Source of the DNA: a bacterium
Lineage (GTDB): Bacteria > Pseudomonadota > Alphaproteobacteria > Caulobacterales > Hyphomonadaceae
Reading direction: 5' to 3'
Length of the DNA stretch: 64,000 nt
NCBI GenBank assembly: GCA_016125045.1
Contig: WGML01000009.1
Span: forward strand, 53,206 to 117,205
Shown: positions 49,373 through 58,300 of the stretch, in pieces
Position numbering within the stretch: position 1 is the first letter of the stretch
How the letters are laid out: each line of letters opens with the position of its first letter
The notes under the pieces: model-generated
Told to the model about the DNA's origin: nothing
What the model saw: the letters and a program-made list of their open reading frames with translations, nothing else
The model's database searches: none
Made by a program: the position numbers and the translations under genes

Positions 49373-50677
49373 ATGCTGATCGTTGACACCGCTCTCGCCA
49401 GACGCAAAGCGGCGGGGGCGCCCCTGCAGGTCGGACTGTTCGGCGCCGGCTTCATGGCGAAGGGGATCGTCAGTCAGGTCGCCCGCTACACGCCCGGTAT
49501 GCGCATCGCGGCCATCTGCAATCGCACCATCCGCGCCGCGATCGAGACCTACGAGGTCGCAGGCGTGCCCGCCGACCGGATCGTGGAATGCAGCACCTCG
49601 GATCAGATCGAAGATGCGATACGTTCGGGTCGCTTCGCGGTCACAGCCGATCCAATCGCGATGGCGGGAGCTTCGGGCGTCGAAATCCTGATCGAGTCAA
49701 CCGGCCATGTCGAATACGGCGCCCGCGTCACGCTCGCGGCGATCGAGGCGGGCAAGGACCTCGTCTCGATGAACGTCGAACTGGACGCCACTTGCGGATC
49801 GATCCTCAAGCACAAGGCCGACAAGGCGGGAGTCATTCTCTCGGGCTGCGATGGGGATCAACCCGGCGTCCAGATCAATCTCGTCCGTTATGTCGAGACG
49901 CTGGGGCTCAAGCCCGTCCTCTGCGGCAACATCAAGGGGCTGCAGGATCGCTACCGCAACCCGACGACGCAAGCCGGCTTCGCGAAGCAGTGGGGCCAGA
50001 CGGCGAGCATGGTGACGTCGTTCGCGGACGGCACCAAGATATCCATGGAACAGGCGATCGTCGGCAACGCAACCGGCATGAAGGTCGCCCGCCGCGGCAT
50101 GATCGGCATCGAGTATCGAGGGCATGTCGACGAGATGGTCGGAATGTATGACCTCGACCAGATGCGCGCGCTGGGCGGCGTCGTCGAGTATGTGGTCGGC
50201 GCCAAACCCTCCCCGGGCGTCTACGTGTTCGCGGAGGCGCAGGACAAGCTCCAGGCGCACTACCTGAACTACGGCAAGCTCGGCGAGGGGCCGGTCTATT
50301 CCTTCTACGTCCCCTGGCATCTGACCGCGCTTGAGGTGCACATTTCGGCCGCCCGCGTCGCGCTTCTCCGGGACGTTGTGATCGCCCCGCGCGGCGCGCC
50401 CGTGGTCGATGTCGTCGCCACCGCCAAGATCGATCTCAAGGCGGGAGAAACCCTCGACGGCCTCGGCTGGTACATGACCTATGGCCAGTGCGAGAACCAC
50501 GATGTCGTTCGCCGGGACAATCTGCTCCCCATGGGGCTCGCCGAAGGATGCCGCCTGATCCGCGACGTCGCCAAGGATCAGGTCCTGACCTGGGCGGATG
50601 TCACGCCCCCGCAGAGCAGCCTCGCCCACGCGCTGCGCGCCGAGCAGGACGCCATGTTCTCGCGGGTCGCCGGGTGA
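49373..50677 (+). CDS. NAD(P)-dependent oxidoreductase with C-terminal SAF domain
   Basis: 434 residues; GGGAA lies 8 nt before ATG 49373. The N-terminal Rossmann fold VGLFGAGFMAKGIVSQVARY and the central region (LIESTGHVEYGARVTLAAIE, MNVELDATCGSILKHKADKA) resemble homoserine dehydrogenase-like/Gfo-Idh enzymes. The C-terminal ~80 residues (ATAKIDLKAGETLDGLGWYM to LPMGLAEGCRLIRDVAKDQV and LTWADV) form a SAF domain. Such proteins recur in surface-polysaccharide loci beside cytidylyl-sugar genes; the reaction is not established to my knowledge. First gene of the run SAF-GMC-SDR-UDP-sugar dehydrogenase. Confidence 0.82.
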   Translation: MLIVDTALARRKAAGAPLQVGLFGAGFMAKGIVSQVARYTPGMRIAAICNRTIRAAIETYEVAGVPADRIVECSTSDQIEDAIRSGRFAVTADPIAMAGASGVEILIESTGHVEYGARVTLAAIEAGKDLVSMNVELDATCGSILKHKADKAGVILSGCDGDQPGVQINLVRYVETLGLKPVLCGNIKGLQDRYRNPTTQAGFAKQWGQTASMVTSFADGTKISMEQAIVGNATGMKVARRGMIGIEYRGHVDEMVGMYDLDQMRALGGVVEYVVGAKPSPGVYVFAEAQDKLQAHYLNYGKLGEGPVYSFYVPWHLTALEVHISAARVALLRDVVIAPRGAPVVDVVATAKIDLKAGETLDGLGWYMTYGQCENHDVVRRDNLLPMGLAEGCRLIRDVAKDQVLTWADVTPPQSSLAHALRAEQDAMFSRVAG

Positions 50678-50750
50678 TGTCGTCCATGTCGCCGCCCACC
50701 GCAGCGACCTTCGCGCCCGACGGCGCTCCCGGCCACGGGCGGCGCGCACC

Positions 50751-52436
50751 ATGTTGATCGATGCGCGAGAACTCGACCCCGGCGCGGAACTCACCGCCGA
50801 CACCTGCGTCATCGGCTCGGGTCCGGCGGGGCTCGCGCTCGCGACGCGCCTAGCCGCGGCGGGACGCGCATGCGTGATTCTTGAATCGGGCGACGGATCG
50901 CGATCCGACGACCACCAATCCCTCGGCCGCCTCGATGCGAACTACACTTTCGGCGACGTCACCGACGATCAGCTCGATGAACGCCGCCAGATCGGCGGCA
51001 AATCAAACGCCTGGAGCATACGCACCGACCGCACCGCGCGGGGGTGCCGCCTCATCCCCTACAACGAGGCGAGCTTCATTGGTCGTGACCTGACAGCGGG
51101 CGCCGCGTGGCCGGTGTCGCATGGGACGCTCAAGCCCTATTTCGATCTGGCGTCGGCGTTCTTCGGCGTGTCACCGGATTATGCCGCCCCAAATGCCCCG
51201 AGCCTTCCGTTCACTGGCGGAGGAGTGGTCGCAAAACGCTTCCGGTTCGCGGACGGAGACGCCTTCGCGCGCCGGATCACCGATGAGATCGCGCCATCCA
51301 CAACGATCCGTCTCATCCATCACGCCAATGCGCTCTCGATCGCCCTCTCCGACACTGGAGCAAGCGCCACCCACGTGCGGTGTGAGAGCGAACCCGGCCG
51401 GGCGTTCACCGTTCGCGCGCAGCGGATCGTCGTCGCCTGCGGCACTTTCGGAACGACCGCCCTTCTCCTGCGCTCAAACGACGTGATCCCAGGCGGCGTC
51501 GGATCGCAGCACGGGCTCCTCGGCAGGTATTTCTCGGACAATCCGCTGATCAATGGCGGCGACCTTGTCGTCACCGATCCGGCCCTGTTCGCGGCGGCCC
51601 GCCCGTTCGATATCCGATCGACGCCAGAGGGCGAGGAGATGCTCCACCTTCAACTGGATATGAACGTGCTGCAAAGCGGCGCGGTCGCGAGCCTCGGCGC
51701 GCTCCTGTTTCCGCGACCGCACCCCAGGAACCTGTCGCCCGCCTATCAGGCCGGCCGCCGCCGCGCCCAGCTCGCCTGGCGTCGCATCAAGGACGGAACG
51801 GCGAGCCCCCTCTCGCGCGCCGCGCAACTCCCTTTGCTCGCGCTTCACGCAAGACACATCCTTGAGCACCGCCGTGCGGAGGCGGACAAAAGCGACGCCC
51901 GCATCGACGGCGGCGGCTGGTCGAAGCGCGAAGACGTCGAAACCCGCTACCGCGCGTACGAAGTGCTCCATTACTGCGAACAGGCCCCGCACTTCGACAA
52001 CGCCATCTCCCTCGGCGAGGAGCGAGACGGGTTCGGCCAGCGTCGCATCACCATCGACTGGCGCTGGCGCGAGGAGGATGTCGCGGCGTCCATTCGCGCA
52101 CAGGACGCCTATGTCAGCGCCTTCCGCGATTGCGGCTGGGGCGAATATCGGGTGCTGCACGATCGGGGTGAGCCGGAAATCGCCCAGTACTCGCTTGGTC
52201 ACCACATCGGCACGACGCGCATGAGCCAAGATCCGAAGCTTGGCGTAACCGACGCCGACGGCAAGATCCACGGCGTCGCGAACGTCTACGTGGCGTCGGC
52301 AAGCCTCTTCCCGAGCGGCGGATGGGAAAACCCCATGCTGACCGTCGTGGCCCTTGCGATCCGCCTCGCTGACCGGATCGCCTCCATCTCTCCCGTCGCC
52401 GCACAACCTGTCAGACAACACGAGAGCCAGACATGA
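50751..52436 (+). CDS. GMC-type FAD-dependent oxidoreductase
   Basis: 561 residues from ATG 50751. FAD-binding Rossmann motif CVIGSGPAGLALATRLAAAG with ILESGDG at the end of beta-2. Middle signatures: RQIGGKSNAWS and RIVVACGTFGTTALLLRSND. The C-terminal GMC_oxred_C has YSLGHHIGTTRMSQDP, which supplies the catalytic His, and NVYVASASLFPSGGWENPML for FAD. Acts on an alcohol or sugar hydroxyl, probably of a nucleotide-linked or lipid-linked sugar given the neighbours (inference). Its stop overlaps the next start (ATGA, 52433-52436). Confidence 0.88.
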   Translation: MLIDARELDPGAELTADTCVIGSGPAGLALATRLAAAGRACVILESGDGSRSDDHQSLGRLDANYTFGDVTDDQLDERRQIGGKSNAWSIRTDRTARGCRLIPYNEASFIGRDLTAGAAWPVSHGTLKPYFDLASAFFGVSPDYAAPNAPSLPFTGGGVVAKRFRFADGDAFARRITDEIAPSTTIRLIHHANALSIALSDTGASATHVRCESEPGRAFTVRAQRIVVACGTFGTTALLLRSNDVIPGGVGSQHGLLGRYFSDNPLINGGDLVVTDPALFAAARPFDIRSTPEGEEMLHLQLDMNVLQSGAVASLGALLFPRPHPRNLSPAYQAGRRRAQLAWRRIKDGTASPLSRAAQLPLLALHARHILEHRRAEADKSDARIDGGGWSKREDVETRYRAYEVLHYCEQAPHFDNAISLGEERDGFGQRRITIDWRWREEDVAASIRAQDAYVSAFRDCGWGEYRVLHDRGEPEIAQYSLGHHIGTTRMSQDPKLGVTDADGKIHGVANVYVASASLFPSGGWENPMLTVVALAIRLADRIASISPVAAQPVRQHESQT

Positions 52437-53563
52437 CAGCCTCCTCCGCCACACCCTCGACCGCAACCGAGATCGTCGCCGAAGACCTTGAGGACATCGG
52501 CCGGCGGCTGTCCGTCGAATTTGGCCGCATGGCCGGCAAGCGCCTGCTCATCGTCGGCGGGGCGGGCTTCCTTGGCTATTATCTGGTGCAGGCGCCCCTC
52601 GCCTGGAACCGCACGGGTCGCGGCGCCCCGATCGAGGTCACGGTCTATGACAACTGGATCCGCGGCATGCCGGACTGGATCAAGGCGCTGGCGGACGATC
52701 CCCACCTCACCCTCCACACCCACGACATCACCAACCCGATGCCGCAGGACGCCGGCGACTTCGACTACGTCATCCACGCCGCCTCGATCGCCTCGCCGAT
52801 TTTTTATCGCAAATACCCCATCGAGACGATGGACGCGAACGTCAACGGCCTGCGCTACCTGCTCGAATACGCCCTCGCGCAGAAGAAGGCCGGCAAGCCG
52901 CTGTCAGGCTTCCTCTTCTACTCGACCAGCGAGATCTATGGTGACCCGACGCCGGAAAACATCCCGACGCCCGAGACCTATCGGGGCAACGTTTCCTGCA
53001 CCGGCCCGCGCGCCTGCTATGACGAAAGCAAGCGCTACGGCGAGACGCTCTGCGTCAACTTCGCGGAACAGCATGACCTCCAGATCACGATCGCCCGCCC
53101 CTTCAACAATTACGGTCCCGGACTGAAGATCACCGACCGCCGGGTGCTCCCGGATTTTGCTCGCGATGTCTTCGCCGGACGGGACATCGTCATGCTCTCC
53201 AACGGCGCGCCGACGCGCACCTTCTGCTATATCGCCGACGCGATCGTCGGCTATTTCAAGGTCCTGGTGATCGGACGCAAGGGCGAGAGCTACAATGTCG
53301 GCACCGACGCAGCCGAAGTCTCGATGGCCCAGCTCGCCGACGAGGTCGTGCGCATCGCATCGGAACGCTGGGGCTATGCGGGACGCGTGGTGCGACAGGT
53401 GAGCTCCGACAAGAACTATCTGGTCGACAACCCGAACCGGCGCTGTCCGGTGATCACCAAGGCCCGCACTGAACTCGGTTATGAACCAAGGGTCGGGTTT
53501 GAAGACGGGCTTGAACGCGCACTGATCTGGTACTCTGGAAATCTCGAAGCTGAGGACGCTTGA
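52433..53563 (+). CDS. Extended SDR nucleotide-sugar epimerase/decarboxylase
   Basis: 376 residues. An unusual ~37-residue N-terminal extension precedes the NAD-binding motif LLIVGGAGFLGYYLVQ (GxxGxxG). Catalytic residues: Ser/Thr in FYSTSEIYGDP and the YxxxK in YDESKRYGE. IARPFNNYGPGLK is typical of UDP-glucuronate decarboxylase and dTDP-glucose 4,6-dehydratase relatives. Next to a UDP-glucose dehydrogenase, UDP-glucuronate decarboxylation to UDP-xylose is a reasonable guess; 4,6-dehydration or epimerisation is possible. Coupled to the GMC gene by ATGA overlap and followed by the dehydrogenase gene after 2 nt. Confidence 0.87.
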   Translation: MTASSATPSTATEIVAEDLEDIGRRLSVEFGRMAGKRLLIVGGAGFLGYYLVQAPLAWNRTGRGAPIEVTVYDNWIRGMPDWIKALADDPHLTLHTHDITNPMPQDAGDFDYVIHAASIASPIFYRKYPIETMDANVNGLRYLLEYALAQKKAGKPLSGFLFYSTSEIYGDPTPENIPTPETYRGNVSCTGPRACYDESKRYGETLCVNFAEQHDLQITIARPFNNYGPGLKITDRRVLPDFARDVFAGRDIVMLSNGAPTRTFCYIADAIVGYFKVLVIGRKGESYNVGTDAAEVSMAQLADEVVRIASERWGYAGRVVRQVSSDKNYLVDNPNRRCPVITKARTELGYEPRVGFEDGLERALIWYSGNLEAEDA

Positions 53564-53565
53564 CG

Positions 53566-54897
53566 ATGAAAGTCTCTGTGATTGGCACGGGATATGTGGG
53601 CCTCGTATCGGGCGCATGTCTCTCTGAACTCGGCCACCAGGTCGTGTGTGTCGATGTCGACGCCCGCAAGGTGGACATGATCGAGCGGAAGGACCCGCCG
53701 ATCTATGAAAAGGGCCTGCAGGCGCTTCTGGAACGCAACGTTCCGGCTCGCCTCACCGCGACCACGGACCTGCGCAAGGCGGTGATCGAGAGCAACTTGT
53801 CGCTGATCGCCGTCGGGACGCCGTTCGACGGCCAGCTCATCGACCTGAAATACATCCGGCAGGCCGCCGCCGATATCGGACGGGCGCTCCGCGACAAGCC
53901 GGGCTGGCACATGGTCGTGGTCAAGAGCACCGTCGTTCCCGGCACGACGACCGATGTCGTTCTTCCCATCCTTGAGGCCGAAAGCGGCAAGACCGCGGGC
54001 GTGGACTTCGGCGTCGGCATGAACCCGGAGTTCCTGCGAGAGGGCGAAGCGGTCGACGACTTCATGAATCCCGACCGCATCGTTCTCGGCGGGATTGATG
54101 ACCGCTCGATCGATGCACTGGGCCAGCTTTATGAGGTCTTCCACACTGCGGACAAGGTGCGCACCGATCCCCGCACAGCCGAGATGATCAAATACACGGC
54201 CAATTCCCTGCTTGCGACGCTCATCTCGTTCTCGAACGAGATCGCGAACCTCTGCGCCGCGCAGAAGGTCGACGTCGCCGAGGCCATGAAGGGGGTTCAC
54301 CTCGATCGCCGCTTCTCGCCCATCCGACCGGATGGCGAGCGGGTCACGCCGGGCTTCATCTCCTATCTCTGGCCGGGCGCGGGCTTCGGCGGCTCGTGTT
54401 TCCCCAAGGACGTGAAGGCGCTCGTCGCCCATGGCGAGAATGGCGGCGTTCCGATGCAGCTGTTGAGAGCCGTGATCGAGGTCAACAATCGCCAGCCCCA
54501 GAAAATGATCGACATGCTCACCGACCGTGTGGGCGACCTGTCCGGAGTGCCGGTGACCGTGCTCGGCGTCGCCTTCAAGCCCGGCACCGACGACATCCGC
54601 GAGAGCCCGTCTCTTCCGGTGATCCGCGAACTCAAGTCGCGCGGCGCCGCCATCACCGCCTTCGACCCGATCGCCCGCCGCGAGGCGGAACACGCCCTCG
54701 GAGACGCGGTCACCTTCCGCGACAATCTGAAGGATGCCGTGTCTGGCGCGCGAGCCGTGCTCCTCATGACGGCGTGGCCGGAATTCCGCGGCCTGCCCGC
54801 GCTCGTGGCTTCGGTCGGACCGGACACGCTCGTGATCGACGGCCGTCGCATGCTCGACAAGGGAAGCGTCGCCAACTACGCCGGCATCGGGCTCTGA
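53566..54897 (+). CDS. ugd: UDP-glucose/GDP-mannose dehydrogenase family (probable UDP-glucose 6-dehydrogenase)
   Basis: 443 residues from ATG 53566 (GAGGA 9 nt upstream). NAD-binding VIGTGYVGLVSGACLSELGH; VKSTVVPGTTTDVV; NPEFLREGEAVDDFMNPDRI; catalytic Cys278 in GFGGSCFPKDVKAL; C-terminal GVAFKPGTDDIRESPS. It oxidises a nucleotide-hexose to the uronic acid, most likely UDP-glucose to UDP-glucuronate. The segment before the catalytic loop (DRRFSPIRPDGERVTPGFIS) is longer than in usual Ugd. Last gene of the four-gene run that begins with the SAF gene. Confidence 0.9.
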   Translation: MKVSVIGTGYVGLVSGACLSELGHQVVCVDVDARKVDMIERKDPPIYEKGLQALLERNVPARLTATTDLRKAVIESNLSLIAVGTPFDGQLIDLKYIRQAAADIGRALRDKPGWHMVVVKSTVVPGTTTDVVLPILEAESGKTAGVDFGVGMNPEFLREGEAVDDFMNPDRIVLGGIDDRSIDALGQLYEVFHTADKVRTDPRTAEMIKYTANSLLATLISFSNEIANLCAAQKVDVAEAMKGVHLDRRFSPIRPDGERVTPGFISYLWPGAGFGGSCFPKDVKALVAHGENGGVPMQLLRAVIEVNNRQPQKMIDMLTDRVGDLSGVPVTVLGVAFKPGTDDIRESPSLPVIRELKSRGAAITAFDPIARREAEHALGDAVTFRDNLKDAVSGARAVLLMTAWPEFRGLPALVASVGPDTLVIDGRRMLDKGSVANYAGIGL

Positions 54898-55051
54898 CGA
54901 AACAGGTTCGCGCGTCGTTGATCGCTTCGCTCGAATGTGACGCCGGACAACCCCTAGCCAAGCGCGTCCTAACCGGCGCATGATGCAGCCCATCAAACGG
55001 GGAGGCGCGTTCGTGCGTGACGAAGCGCCGATGGTCTGGGAGTTCATCATC

Positions 55052-56437
55052 ATGACGCTTCGCGCACTTTTCTCCGCCGCAATGGCGGCCACGTTCCTGT
55101 CGGCCTGCGCCACACCCGCGCCGGCGCCGCCGCCCGCCCTCTCAGCGCCCGCCGTGACCCAGGCGCCTGCGCCGGTGGTCGCGGTCGCGCCGCCTCGCAA
55201 TCTGACGGTGACGGCAAGCCCGGAGTCCCTCGGCTTCGACGCCATGCGGCTGAAGCGGCTGGACGACTACATGGCGGGCGTTGTCTCGAGCGGGCGCGTC
55301 GCGGGGATGACGACCCTGCTCGCCCGCCGCGGCCAGATCGTCTCGTTCAACACCTACGGCAAGGCCAGCCTCGAAACCGGCGCGCCGATGACGAAGGACA
55401 CCATCTTCCGCATCTATTCGATGACGAAGCCGGTCACAGGCGTCGCCATGATGATCCTCTATGAGGAAGGCAAATGGCGCCTCGACGACCCGGTGACGCG
55501 CTACGTGCCCGAGTTCAAGGACCTCAAGGTCGTCAAGTCGATCAACAAGGACGGCTCCATGGTGCTGGAGGACATGCGTCGCCCGCCGACCATGCGCGAG
55601 ATCATGAGCCACACCGCTGGGTTCGGCTACGGCCTCGGCGATGAGCACCCGGTCGACAAACTCTACCGCGAACGCAAGGTGCTGAGTTCCACCGGACTGC
55701 AGCAGATGATCGATCGCACGGCGACGATCCCGCTGATGTTCCAGCCCGGGACCAACTGGTATTACTCCTCCTCCGTGGATATCCAGGGCTATATCGTCGA
55801 GAAGCTATCGGGTCAGACCTTCGGCGATTTCCTTCAGACCCGGCTGTTCGCCCCCCTCAAGATGACCGACACGGCGTTCCAGGCCGGTCAGGACAAGGCG
55901 TCGCGGCTCGCCGCCGTCTATGTCTACGACCGCGACCAGGGAAAGATCGTCGAGGCGAAAACGCTGTTCAGCGAGAGCATGCCCGACTACATCAGCCCTC
56001 CGCCCAATCAGAGCGGCGGCGGCGGCCTCGTCTCGACCACGATGGACTATGCCCGCTTCTCCCAGATGCTGCTGAACGGCGGAGAACTCGATGGCGTGAG
56101 GATCCTGTCTCCGGCGAGCGTCGAGTTGATGGGAACGAACGTCATCCCGAAAGCGGTTCTTGTGTCCAACAACGGAACGGGCGTCGCCAACTTCAACGAG
56201 GCGGTAGGCTTCGGCCTCGACTTCATGGTCGTGAATGACGCCCGGGCCTCCGGGTCGCTCGTCGGCGACGGCACGATTTCCTGGGGCGGCGCGGCCGGCA
56301 CCTGGTTCTGGATCGATCCCGCCAACGACCTGATCTTCGTCGGCATGATCCAGCGGATGGGCGGAACCGGCGGGGATGACCTCGGCACGATGGCGCGCAC
56401 CCTCACCTATCAGGCGCTTGTCGACCCGAAAAAGTGA
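55052..56437 (+). CDS. Serine hydrolase of the beta-lactamase/esterase (class C-like) family, lipoprotein
   Basis: 461 residues from ATG 55052 (GGGAG 10 nt upstream). Lipobox LSAC (Cys19), Pro/Ala linker to residue ~47, then the serine beta-lactamase-like domain: the S-x-x-K motif is Ser123-Met-Thr-Lys126 (YSMTKPVTG), the second motif Tyr is in NWYYSSSVDIQGYIVEKLSG, and MSHTAGFGYG is shared with EstB-type esterases. A C-terminal HxG/KTG-equivalent appears as SWGGAAGTWFWIDP. Most such proteins are esterases or D-amino-acid-acting enzymes; a polysaccharide-modifying deacylase is conceivable from the setting. Ends at a long hairpin. Confidence 0.88.
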   Translation: MTLRALFSAAMAATFLSACATPAPAPPPALSAPAVTQAPAPVVAVAPPRNLTVTASPESLGFDAMRLKRLDDYMAGVVSSGRVAGMTTLLARRGQIVSFNTYGKASLETGAPMTKDTIFRIYSMTKPVTGVAMMILYEEGKWRLDDPVTRYVPEFKDLKVVKSINKDGSMVLEDMRRPPTMREIMSHTAGFGYGLGDEHPVDKLYRERKVLSSTGLQQMIDRTATIPLMFQPGTNWYYSSSVDIQGYIVEKLSGQTFGDFLQTRLFAPLKMTDTAFQAGQDKASRLAAVYVYDRDQGKIVEAKTLFSESMPDYISPPPNQSGGGGLVSTTMDYARFSQMLLNGGELDGVRILSPASVELMGTNVIPKAVLVSNNGTGVANFNEAVGFGLDFMVVNDARASGSLVGDGTISWGGAAGTWFWIDPANDLIFVGMIQRMGGTGGDDLGTMARTLTYQALVDPKK

Positions 56438-56449
56438 CGCGAACCTGCG

Positions 56450-56487
56450 GGAGCGGCGCTTCGGGACATGTCTCGAGGCGCCGCTCC
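56450..56487. terminator. Long perfect dyad between convergent genes, probable bidirectional terminator
   Basis: GGAGCGGCGC (56450-56459) pairs perfectly with GCGCCGCTCC (56478-56487). The enclosed 18 nt continue the symmetry (TTCGGGACA/TGTCTCGAG with two G-U pairs), giving a 19-bp uninterrupted helix. It occupies the 57-bp gap between two convergent stop codons. No U tract. Confidence 0.6.
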
Positions 56488-56494
56488 TCGCCGA

Positions 56495-57037
56495 CTACAT
56501 CGCCCGCTCGTCTGTGAAGTCCGGCCAGCCCGCATCCTTGGGGGTGATCACGGTCGGCGTCATCGCCCATTCGATCCCGAACGCGGGATCGTTCCAGCGC
56601 ACGCCGTCCTCGGCCTTGGGCGCATAGTGGGCGGACACAAGATAGCTCACCTCGACATTGTCCTCGAGCATCTGAAACCCGTGCGCGAACCCCTTTGGAA
56701 CATAGAGCATGCTGCGGTTCTCCGCCGTGAGCTCAAACGCCTCCCATCGCTGATAGGTTGGCGAACCGATCCTCAAGTCCACGATGACATCCAGGATCGC
56801 CCCGCGCACGCACCGCATGAGTTTCACTTCGGCGTCGTCGCCGCGCTGGAAGTGCAGGCCGCGCAGCGTCCCCTTCAGAGCGGAGAACGACGCATTCTGC
56901 TGTACGAAGACCGTCTCCAGCCCCGCAGCCGCGAATTCCTTCTCGCAGAACGTCCGGCCGAACCAGCCGCGGTCATCCCCGCGCCGCTCGATCTCGATAC
57001 GCCTCGCCCCGACCAGCGATGTTTCATGAAAGATCAT
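56495..57037 (-). CDS. dTDP-4-dehydrorhamnose 3,5-epimerase-like protein (RmlC family)
   Basis: 180-residue cupin epimerase; a very strong GGGAGGAGGGG precedes the ATG. Family blocks: RGDDRGWFGRTFCEKEFAAA, VQQNASFSALKGTLRGLHFQ (catalytic His of LRGLHFQ), GAILDVIVDLRIGSPTYQRW, LYVPKGFAHGFQMLEDNVEV and the Tyr region VSAHYAPKAEDGVRWNDPAF. No rmlA, rmlB or rmlD is seen, so dTDP-rhamnose is not obviously the product. Beside a glucose-1-phosphate cytidylyltransferase it may instead epimerise a CDP-4-keto sugar. Divergent from that gene. Confidence 0.87.
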   Translation of the reverse strand: MIFHETSLVGARRIEIERRGDDRGWFGRTFCEKEFAAAGLETVFVQQNASFSALKGTLRGLHFQRGDDAEVKLMRCVRGAILDVIVDLRIGSPTYQRWEAFELTAENRSMLYVPKGFAHGFQMLEDNVEVSYLVSAHYAPKAEDGVRWNDPAFGIEWAMTPTVITPKDAGWPDFTDERAM

Positions 57038-57354
57038 TCGCCCCTCCTCCCGCTCAGAACGCCCGGACGCCACGGCGACCCACGCCGCACCGCACACTCG
57101 CCCGATGTGTCGCGACGCCACGCCGCACCCCGTCGCGAGCAGGGAGTGCTCCGTTCCGTGGAGGAGGTCAATCTCGGCGCGCAAGCACGAGGATTGCAGG
57201 GTTTCAGACGTGTTGCGCGACGGGCCGGGGCGCCCGCCCAGCGCAGTCAATCCCGCTCTCGCGGCGCGTTCAGCGGCATATGACTTGCACTTCTTGCTTT
57301 GAGAGAACCCAACTCGGCGGCTAGCAAGACACCCATGGGGCGGATGGATCAATC
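57038..57354. other. 317-bp divergent intergenic region
   Basis: Lies between the RmlC-like and RfbF genes. GC-rich at the left; around 57280-57300 it becomes less so (ACTTGCACTTCTTGCTTTG), a possible promoter for rfbF. No gene or repeat supported. Confidence 0.4.
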
Positions 57355-58143
57355 ATGAAAGCTGTGTTCTTTGCCGGCGGTCTTGGCACGCGTCTCAGCG
57401 AAGAGACGACGCTCAAGCCGAAACCCATGGTGGAGGTCGGCGGCAAGCCGATCCTCTGGCACATCATGAAGATGTATTCGCTGCACGGGATCACGGATTT
57501 CGTCGTCCTCGGCGGCTACAAGGTGGATGCGATCCGCTCCTACTTTCTCAATTACCACAAGCTTTCGGGCGACTTCACGATCGACCTCTCGAACGGTGAG
57601 ATCATCTGGTCGCGTCCGTCCGCCGAACCCTGGCGCGTGACCGTGATCGACACCGGCCCCGACACGATGACCGGCGGCCGCCTCAAGCGCGCTCGGGACG
57701 TGATCGGCGACGACCCCTTCTGCCTGACCTATGGCGACGGCGTGTCAGATGTGGACGTCACGCGCCTGATCGAGTTTCATCGCGCAAACGGCGTCTGGGC
57801 GACCGTGACGGCCGTGTCGCCGCCGGGACGCTTCGGCGTTCTGAGCTTCGACCCCGACGGCAAGCGCGTCGACGCATTCCGTGAAAAGGCCAGCGCTGAC
57901 GTCGGACTGATCAATGGCGGGTTCTTCGTCTGCGAGCGTCAGGTCTTTGACCTGATCGACGGCGACGACACCGTCTGGGAGCAGGAGCCGATGCGACGCC
58001 TCGTTGAACTTGGTCAGCTTGCGGCGTTCCGTCACACGGGCTTCTGGCAGGCGATGGATACGGTCCGCGACCGTTCGGTGCTCGAAGCCGCCTGCGCGTC
58101 CGGAGCGCCATGGCTTAGCCTGCCGAATCGGGACGAGCGTTGA
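57355..58143 (+). CDS. rfbF: Glucose-1-phosphate cytidylyltransferase
   Basis: Makes CDP-glucose from CTP and glucose-1-phosphate, the first step to CDP-linked dideoxy, deoxy or branched sugars. 262 residues, the family's usual size. N-terminal nucleotidyltransferase signature FFAGGLGTRLSEETTLKPKP followed by MVEVGGKPILWHIMKMYS; FVVLGGYKVDAIRSYFLNYH; DPFCLTYGDGVSDVDVTRLI (metal-binding Asp); and FREKASADVGLINGGFFVCE with VWEQEPMRRL. The DFTIDLSNGEI segment is RfbF-specific. The usual next enzyme, CDP-glucose 4,6-dehydratase, is not in the window unless the SDR at 52433 serves that step. Confidence 0.93.
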   Translation: MKAVFFAGGLGTRLSEETTLKPKPMVEVGGKPILWHIMKMYSLHGITDFVVLGGYKVDAIRSYFLNYHKLSGDFTIDLSNGEIIWSRPSAEPWRVTVIDTGPDTMTGGRLKRARDVIGDDPFCLTYGDGVSDVDVTRLIEFHRANGVWATVTAVSPPGRFGVLSFDPDGKRVDAFREKASADVGLINGGFFVCERQVFDLIDGDDTVWEQEPMRRLVELGQLAAFRHTGFWQAMDTVRDRSVLEAACASGAPWLSLPNRDER

Positions 58144-58300
58144 CCCGCGCGCCATCATCTGAAGTACGTGCGCCTTCGCTTCGCCAGCAGATGAAGATCT
58201 GCGGGTCCAACCATCAAGTCGGCTCCGCCTGGGCGTAGCCGTAAACAAGACCGTGGCGGGCGACCCGCTCGATGTATCTGAGGGAGGCATTCGGTCGGAC

